From the NCBI GenBank assembly GCA_963780675.1, contig CAWACR010000003.1:620001-684000 (forward strand): DNA of 64,000 bases. The letters run 5' to 3'. Source of the DNA: JAHECE01 sp963780675. GTDB taxonomy: Bacteria > Actinomycetota > Actinomycetes > Actinomycetales > JAHECE01. Within the stretch, counting starts at the first letter, position 1. The number at the start of each line of letters is the position of its first letter. Below, piece by piece: positions 58,871-64,000 of this stretch. Position numbers and translations under genes: made by a program. Below the pieces are notes generated by a model that did no database searches, was not told the origin of the DNA, and saw only the letters and a program-made list of their open reading frames with translations.

Positions 58871-60499
58871 ATGTCGACCGACGTCTTCGATGACTACCCG
58901 CTGGGTGCGGCGTGGGACGAGATGGTCGGTCCCGCGAGCGGAATCCGCGATCCCTACCAGCACGTCCACCGGACCATGCGCGAGCTGTCGCCCGGCGAGC
59001 TCCGTGCCCGGGCCGACGCCCTCGCGCGGTCCTACCTGGCCCAGGGCGTGACCTTCGACGTGGGAGGTGTCGAGCGACCCTTCCCGCTCGATACCGTCCC
59101 CCGCGTCCTCGACGGCGCTGAGTGGGACCACCTGGCGCCCGGGATCGCCCAGCGCGTGCGCGCGCTCGAGGCCCTGCTCGAGGACGTCTACAGCCGTCAG
59201 CGGGTCGTCTCCGACGGCGTCGTCCCCAGGGGCCTCATCGTCTCCTCGGCCCATTTCCACCGCGCTGCCCGGGGGATCCACCCCCCCAACGGGGTGCGGG
59301 TCCACGTGGCGGGGATCGACGTCGTCCGTGACTCGGCCGGCGGCTGGCGGGTGCTCGAGGACAACGTCCGCGTGCCCAGCGGCGTCAGCTACGTCATCTC
59401 CAACCGCCGCGCGATGGCGCAGTCGTTCCCCGAGCTCTTCGCGACCATGCGGGTCCGCCCCGTCGTCGACTACCCCCGCCGCCTCCTCGCCGCCCTCACG
59501 GCGGCCGCGCCCCGGGGAGTGGACGAGCCCGTCGTCGTCGTCCTCACCCCGGGCGTCTACAACAGCGCCTACTACGAGCACAGCCTCCTCGCACGCCTCA
59601 TGGGGGTCGAGCTCGTCGAGGGGCGGGACCTGTTCTGCGCGGGCGGCAAGGTGTACATGCGGACCACCGAGGGCCGCAGGCGGGTCGACGTCATCTACCG
59701 CCGGGTGGACGACGACTTCCTCGACCCCGTGTCCTTCCGGGCGGACTCGCTCCTGGGCAGCCCCGGCCTGCTCATGGCGGCACGCCTGGGCACGGTGACC
59801 ATCGCGAACGCCGTCGGCAACGGCGTGGCGGACGACAAGCTGATGTACACCTACGTGCCCGAGCTCATCCGGTACTACCTCGGCGAGGAACCGCTCCTGC
59901 CGAACGTCGACACCTGGCGCCTCGAGGAGCCGGACGCGCTCGCCGAGGTGTGCGACCGGCTCGCCGAGCTCGTCGTGAAGCCCGTGGACGGTTCCGGCGG
60001 CAAGGGGATCATCATCGGGCCGGCGGCCACGCGCGCCGAGCTCGACGCCGCGCGCCGACGCCTCACGGAGGATCCGCGCGGGTGGATCGCACAGCCGGTC
60101 GTGCAGCTCTCCACCGTGCCCACGCTTGCCGGTGACGCGCTCCGCCCCCGCCACGTCGACCTTCGCCCGTTCGCCGTGAACGACGGCGAGAACGTGTGGG
60201 TCCTGCCCGGCGGCCTGACGCGGGTGGCGCTGGCGGAGGGGCAGCTGGTCGTCAACTCCTCCCAGGGCGGTGGGTCCAAGGACACCTGGGTGCTCGGCCC
60301 GGCTCGCCCGACGCAGCGCGAGGTCGAGGGGTCGCCGGACGGGACGCCCCGGATGCCCGGTTCCCGGATCCCGCACGACGAGGCCCCGGCCGAGCCCGGG
60401 CACAGCCAGCAGCAGGAGCAGCAACAACAGCAGCGGCGACGCCGGGATCCGGCCCTCCCCGCGCCCGCGCCCGACCACCTCGGGGGGCAGTCGTGCTGA
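58871..60499 (+). CDS. Circularly permuted ATP-grasp protein (type 2)
   Basis: A 542-residue protein of the circularly permuted ATP-grasp group. Blocks seen: YDEM-like WDEMVGPASGIRDPYQHVHRTM, GLIVSSAHFHRAARGIHPPNG, VRVHVAGIDVVRDSAGGWRVLEDNVRVPSGVSYV, VVVLTPGVYNSAYYEH and VVKPVDGSGGKGIIIGP (ATP loop). With the alpha-E and transglutaminase partners it forms a conserved three-gene set thought to make or modify a peptide-like product; the product is unknown. The C-terminal 60 residues are variable, with a Gln-rich run from a CAG/CAA tract (about 60405-60437). Its last bases overlap the next gene. Confidence 0.9.
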   Translation: MSTDVFDDYPLGAAWDEMVGPASGIRDPYQHVHRTMRELSPGELRARADALARSYLAQGVTFDVGGVERPFPLDTVPRVLDGAEWDHLAPGIAQRVRALEALLEDVYSRQRVVSDGVVPRGLIVSSAHFHRAARGIHPPNGVRVHVAGIDVVRDSAGGWRVLEDNVRVPSGVSYVISNRRAMAQSFPELFATMRVRPVVDYPRRLLAALTAAAPRGVDEPVVVVLTPGVYNSAYYEHSLLARLMGVELVEGRDLFCAGGKVYMRTTEGRRRVDVIYRRVDDDFLDPVSFRADSLLGSPGLLMAARLGTVTIANAVGNGVADDKLMYTYVPELIRYYLGEEPLLPNVDTWRLEEPDALAEVCDRLAELVVKPVDGSGGKGIIIGPAATRAELDAARRRLTEDPRGWIAQPVVQLSTVPTLAGDALRPRHVDLRPFAVNDGENVWVLPGGLTRVALAEGQLVVNSSQGGGSKDTWVLGPARPTQREVEGSPDGTPRMPGSRIPHDEAPAEPGHSQQQEQQQQQRRRRDPALPAPAPDHLGGQSC

Positions 60500-61425
60500 G
60501 CCGCATCGCCGAGTCGCTGTTCTGGATCGGGCGGTACGTGGAGCGGGCGGACGACACGGCCCGCATCCTCGACGCCCACCTGCAGCTCCTCCTCGAGGAC
60601 CCGTGGGTGGAGGAGGACCCCGCCTGCCGGTCGCTCCTCGCCGTGATGGGTGCACAGGAGCCGCCGTCGTTCGCCGTCGTCACGCGGAACTCCGTGATGA
60701 ACCTGCTCGCCTACGACATGCGCGCCCCGAGCGCCATCGCCGGCGCGCTGACGGCGGCCCGGGAGAACGCCCGCCGCGCGCGAGAGATCGTCTCGACGGA
60801 GCTGTGGGAGTGCCTCAACACGACATGGAACCAGCTGCCCTCGCAGATCGATCAGCTGCCGCCGCACCTCTTCTTCGCCTGGGCGCGCGAGCGGGCCGCC
60901 ATCGTCTCGGGGCTCATCGACTCGGGCACCAGCCGCGACCTGACGTGGCAGTTCCTCGTGCTCGGGCGCAGCATCGAGCGGGCGGACATGACCGCCAGGT
61001 TGATCGCGACCCGCGCGCTGGCGGGCGTGTCCGGACCCAGCTGGACCACGCTCCTGCGGTCCTGCGGGGCGCACGAGTCCTTCCTGCGGACGCATCGCGG
61101 CCGGGCCGGCGACGCCCTGGCGGCCGAGTTCCTGCTGCTCGACCGCCACTTCCCCCGATCCGTCATCTACGCCCTCCAACGCGCGGAGCGATGCCTCGCG
61201 GAGCTGTCCCCGGGGAACGGACGCTCCACGGCCGAGGAGGACGCACGGCGGATCCTGGGGCGCGCCCGCTCCGGCCTGGAGTTCCGGCAGCTCGCGGAAC
61301 TCCTTGCCGACCTGCCCGAGGAGATGGAGAGCGTGCAGCTGGCCTGCTCGGCGGCCAGCGACGCCGTGAGGTCGCGGTACTTCCCGTCGCCGACGTCGAC
61401 CGCCTGGGTCGGCGAGCAGCTGTGA
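60493..61425 (+). CDS. Alpha-E domain protein
   Basis: A 310-residue all-helical alpha-E protein: LSRIAESLFWIGRYVERADDTARILDAHL start and the repeat-like LVLGRSIERADMTARLI. It always travels with the ATP-grasp and transglutaminase proteins, presumably as a complex subunit. GTG at 60493 overlaps the ATP-grasp stop by seven bases. Confidence 0.92.
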   Translation: MLSRIAESLFWIGRYVERADDTARILDAHLQLLLEDPWVEEDPACRSLLAVMGAQEPPSFAVVTRNSVMNLLAYDMRAPSAIAGALTAARENARRAREIVSTELWECLNTTWNQLPSQIDQLPPHLFFAWARERAAIVSGLIDSGTSRDLTWQFLVLGRSIERADMTARLIATRALAGVSGPSWTTLLRSCGAHESFLRTHRGRAGDALAAEFLLLDRHFPRSVIYALQRAERCLAELSPGNGRSTAEEDARRILGRARSGLEFRQLAELLADLPEEMESVQLACSAASDAVRSRYFPSPTSTAWVGEQL

Positions 61426-61438
61426 GGTGTGATCCGCG

Positions 61439-62281
61439 ATGAGCCGACTGCACATCGTCCATCGGACGACGTTCTCCTACGCCAGCGCCGTCTCGGCGTC
61501 GTACAACGAAGCGCGGATGCGCCCTGCCAACCTGCCGGGGCAGAGCGTCCTGGAGAGCCGGGTCCTGGTGGAGCCGTCCACGTGGAGCGCGGAGTACCGG
61601 GACTACTGGGGGACCGTGGTCACGGCCTTCGAGGTGCTCGCGCCCCATGCCGAACTGGTCATCACGGCGGAGTCCCGGGTGCAGGTCGAGCCCGTCAGGC
61701 ACCGGTCGAACGGGTGCTCGTGGGACGCGCTCGAGGATCGGGAGATCAGGGACCGCTACGTCGAGTTCCTCGCCCCGACGCCGACCACGGAGCCCGCGCC
61801 CGAGCTCGTGGACCTGGCACGGGCGGCCGCCGCCGGCCTGGAGCCCCAGGGCGCGGCGCTGGCCGTGTGCGACGCCGTCCGCGCCGAGATGGAGTACGTA
61901 CCGGGCGCGACGGGGACGCACACCCACGCGCACGAGGCGTGGTCCGAGCGCAAGGGCGTCTGCCAGGACATCGCCCATCTGAGCCTGGGTGCGCTCCGGT
62001 CGATCGGCATCCCGGCCCGGTACGTCTCGGGCTACCTCCACCCGGCCACGGACTCCTCGGAGCTCGGCGCCACGGTCAGCGGGGAGTCGCACGCGTGGAT
62101 CGAGTGGTGGTCGGGGGAGTGGCACGGCTACGACCCGACGAACGCCCTCGCTGTCGGCGAGCATCACGTGATCGTCGCCCGGGGTCGCGAGTACGGCGAC
62201 GTGACTCCGCTGCGCGGGGTCTTCGCCGGGGGGGCGACGTCGGAGCAGCAGGTGGCTGTCGAGATCACGCAGGAGGCCTGA
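61439..62281 (+). CDS. Transglutaminase-like cysteine protease
   Basis: A 280-residue protein with an N-terminal beta domain (SRLHIVHRTTFSYASAVSASYNEARM) and a transglutaminase core with Cys in RKGVCQDIAHL (about 174), His in ESHAWIEWW (about 217) and Asp in YDPTNAL (about 231). It probably cleaves or transfers an amide bond in the pathway of the two preceding genes. ATG at 61439 with GAGGTG nine bases upstream, 13 bases after the alpha-E stop. Confidence 0.92.
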   Translation: MSRLHIVHRTTFSYASAVSASYNEARMRPANLPGQSVLESRVLVEPSTWSAEYRDYWGTVVTAFEVLAPHAELVITAESRVQVEPVRHRSNGCSWDALEDREIRDRYVEFLAPTPTTEPAPELVDLARAAAAGLEPQGAALAVCDAVRAEMEYVPGATGTHTHAHEAWSERKGVCQDIAHLSLGALRSIGIPARYVSGYLHPATDSSELGATVSGESHAWIEWWSGEWHGYDPTNALAVGEHHVIVARGREYGDVTPLRGVFAGGATSEQQVAVEITQEA

Positions 62282-62405
62282 TCGGCGAACCGCCGTCGGT
62301 CACGAGGGGCGAGCCGGGCCCGGCGGCCCGTGAGCGCGCGCGCCGTGCCACTCGCCGCGCGTGGGACGATGTGGACTCCCCCGACCGCCGTGAGGTTCAC
62401 CGCCC

Positions 62406-64000
62406 GTGACGACGTCGCCCGACGCCATCCGACGCCCGAGCGCGTCCGCACTGCGCACCATCCAGCCGGCCTCGACCGCGCCGGAGCTCCTGCGCAACTT
62501 CAGCATCATTGCCCACATCGACCACGGCAAGTCGACGCTGGCCGACCGGATGCTCCAGCTCACCGGCGTGGTCGACGCGCGTGCGGCGCGCGCCCAGTAC
62601 CTCGACAGGATGGACATCGAGCGCGAGCGCGGCATCACCATCAAGTCCCAGGCCGTGCGCTTGCCCTGGGAGGTCGTCGGCCCCGACGGCGTCTCGACGG
62701 CGTACGCGCTCAACATGATCGACACGCCGGGGCACGTCGACTTCAGCTACGAGGTCTCGCGTTCGCTCGCCGCGTGCGAGGGCGCCGTCCTGCTCGTCGA
62801 CGCAGCCCAGGGCATCGAGGCGCAGACGCTGGCCAACCTGTACATGGCGCTGGAGAACGACCTCCACGTCATCCCGGTCCTCAACAAGATCGACCTCCCC
62901 GCCGCCCAGCCGGAGAAGTACGCCGAGGAGCTCGCCGGGCTCATCGGCGGACGGCCCGAGGACTGCCTGCGCGTCTCGGGCAAGACGGGCGAGGGCGTCC
63001 TCGAGCTTCTCGACGCGATCGTCGCGCAGATCCCGCACCCGGTCGGGGACGCGGACGCCCCCGCCCGGGCGATGATCTTCGACTCGGTCTACGACACGTA
63101 CCGCGGGGTCGTGACGTACGTGCGCGTCATCGACGGTCACCTCAGCCCCCGCGAGCGGATCGTCATGATGTCCACGCGCGCCACCCACGAGCTCCTCGAG
63201 ATCGGCGTCATCTCCCCGGAGCCGGTGCCGTCGCAGGGCCTCGGCGTCGGCGAGGTCGGCTACCTCATCACCGGCGTGAAGGACGTGCGGCAGTCCCGCG
63301 TCGGCGACACGATCACCAACCTGAGCAAGCCGGCGTCGAAGGCCCTCGGCGGCTACCGCGACCCCAAGCCGATGGTCTTCTCGGGGCTCTACCCGATCGA
63401 CGGCTCCGACTACCCGGTCCTGCGCGACGCCCTCGACAAGCTCAAGCTGAACGACGCCGCGCTCGTCTACGAGCCCGAGACGTCGGCCGCGCTCGGGTTC
63501 GGGTTCCGGTGCGGGTTCCTCGGCCTGCTGCACCTCGAGATCGTGCGGGAGCGCCTGGAGCGGGAGTTCGGCCTCGACCTCATCTCGACCGCGCCCAACG
63601 TGGTGTACGAGGTCCGGATGGAGGACGGCTCCGCCGTCACCGTGACGAACCCGAGCGAGTTCCCCACGGGCGGCAAGGTCCTCGAGGTCCGCGAGCCGAT
63701 CGTGCGCGCGACGATCCTCAGCCCGAGCGAGTACATCGGGTCGATCATGGAGCTGTGCCAGGGGCGGCGCGGCACGCTCCACGGGATGGACTACCTCTCC
63801 GAGGACCGCGTGGAGATGCGGTACACCCTCCCGCTGGCGGAGATCGTGTTCGACTTCTTCGACCAGCTGAAGTCGCGCACGCGCGGCTACGCCTCGCTCG
63901 ACTACGAGCCCGAGGGGGACCAGGCGGCGAGCCTGGTCAAGGTCGACATCCTGCTCCAGGGCGAGGCGGTGGACGCCTTCAGCGCCATCGTGCACAAGGA
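62406..64000 (+). CDS. lepA: Elongation factor 4 (LepA), 5' part
   Basis: The first 531 codons of LepA, a translational GTPase that acts on stalled or initiating ribosomes; the rest is beyond the window. G-domain motifs: IAHIDHGKSTLADR, the switch I RGITI, DTPGHVDF and LNKIDLP. Domains II, III and V-like follow normally, with LGFGFRCGFLGLLHLEI. GTG start at 62406, with GTGAGG ten bases upstream. Confidence 0.95.
   Translation, partial: MTTSPDAIRRPSASALRTIQPASTAPELLRNFSIIAHIDHGKSTLADRMLQLTGVVDARAARAQYLDRMDIERERGITIKSQAVRLPWEVVGPDGVSTAYALNMIDTPGHVDFSYEVSRSLAACEGAVLLVDAAQGIEAQTLANLYMALENDLHVIPVLNKIDLPAAQPEKYAEELAGLIGGRPEDCLRVSGKTGEGVLELLDAIVAQIPHPVGDADAPARAMIFDSVYDTYRGVVTYVRVIDGHLSPRERIVMMSTRATHELLEIGVISPEPVPSQGLGVGEVGYLITGVKDVRQSRVGDTITNLSKPASKALGGYRDPKPMVFSGLYPIDGSDYPVLRDALDKLKLNDAALVYEPETSAALGFGFRCGFLGLLHLEIVRERLEREFGLDLISTAPNVVYEVRMEDGSAVTVTNPSEFPTGGKVLEVREPIVRATILSPSEYIGSIMELCQGRRGTLHGMDYLSEDRVEMRYTLPLAEIVFDFFDQLKSRTRGYASLDYEPEGDQAASLVKVDILLQGEAVDAFSAIVHK

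Overview
This 64 kb window is very GC-rich and gene-dense, with many GTG starts, four-base ATGA/GTGA stop-start overlaps and many start codons lying 6-7 bases after a TANNNT box (leaderless transcription). This suits an actinobacterium. The gene content (separate LLM-monooxygenase/FMN-reductase pair, CstR-like regulator, comEA-comEC-holA-rpsT-lepA order, sucrose phosphorylase) suggests Micrococcales, perhaps near Cellulomonadaceae or Promicromonosporaceae. That placement is inference; there is no rRNA or tRNA gene in the window to settle it.

Layout. 1-389: start of a lipoprotein. 503-8979: complete four-gene Wadjet type III (JetABCD) SMC-like plasmid-defence operon. 9112-11384: serC-serA serine biosynthesis. 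11660-13165: sucrose phosphorylase with a LacI-type operator. 13284-14712: DUF2252 protein. 14770-18560: small specialised-metabolite locus (UbiA-type prenyltransferase, type III polyketide synthase, ICMT-like methyltransferase, FAD monooxygenase) resembling the Streptomyces srsABC phenolic-lipid operon plus a prenyltransferase. 18527-25185: a compact five-gene operon of a TIR-TPR protein, a GrpE-like protein, an Hsp70 with two zinc ribbons, a J-like TPR membrane protein without HPD, and a zinc-ribbon protein. This is the best candidate for an undescribed system, plausibly a chaperone-controlled TIR effector. 25358-31720: pRiA4b ORF-3-like protein, 4-alpha-glucanotransferase, a leaderless micro-ORF, two tandem arrestin-like paralogues and a fructosamine-kinase-like protein. 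31830-35481: sulfane-sulfur (persulfide) regulon with two rhodaneses, a CoA-disulfide-reductase/rhodanese fusion, a Cys-only CsoR/CstR repressor and two matching ATACCCC-type operators. 35528-44498: membrane protein, glycerol-1-phosphate dehydrogenase with HAD phosphatase, a large membrane alpha/beta hydrolase, a lipoprotein, a membrane metallophosphoesterase and a DtxR-family regulator. 44614-46860: LLM flavin monooxygenase, MarR regulator and FMN reductase. 47005-49917: leuS. 50063-64000: HerA-like ATPase, DegV, comEA-comEC, holA, rpsT, a MazF/PemK-like protein, the ATP-grasp/alpha-E/transglutaminase trio and the 5' part of lepA.

At the sequence level, three housekeeping or conserved genes (serC, leuS, DUF2252) carry single-base indels that look like assembly errors. 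Three intergenic palindromes share a GAGGTCGAG core, and a second repeat family is built of GCGAACATC/GATGTTCGC units. The 12-mer GACGACGGCGCC occurs at least 22 times on both strands, within and between genes. I saw no tRNA, rRNA, CRISPR array, transposase, integrase or att site.
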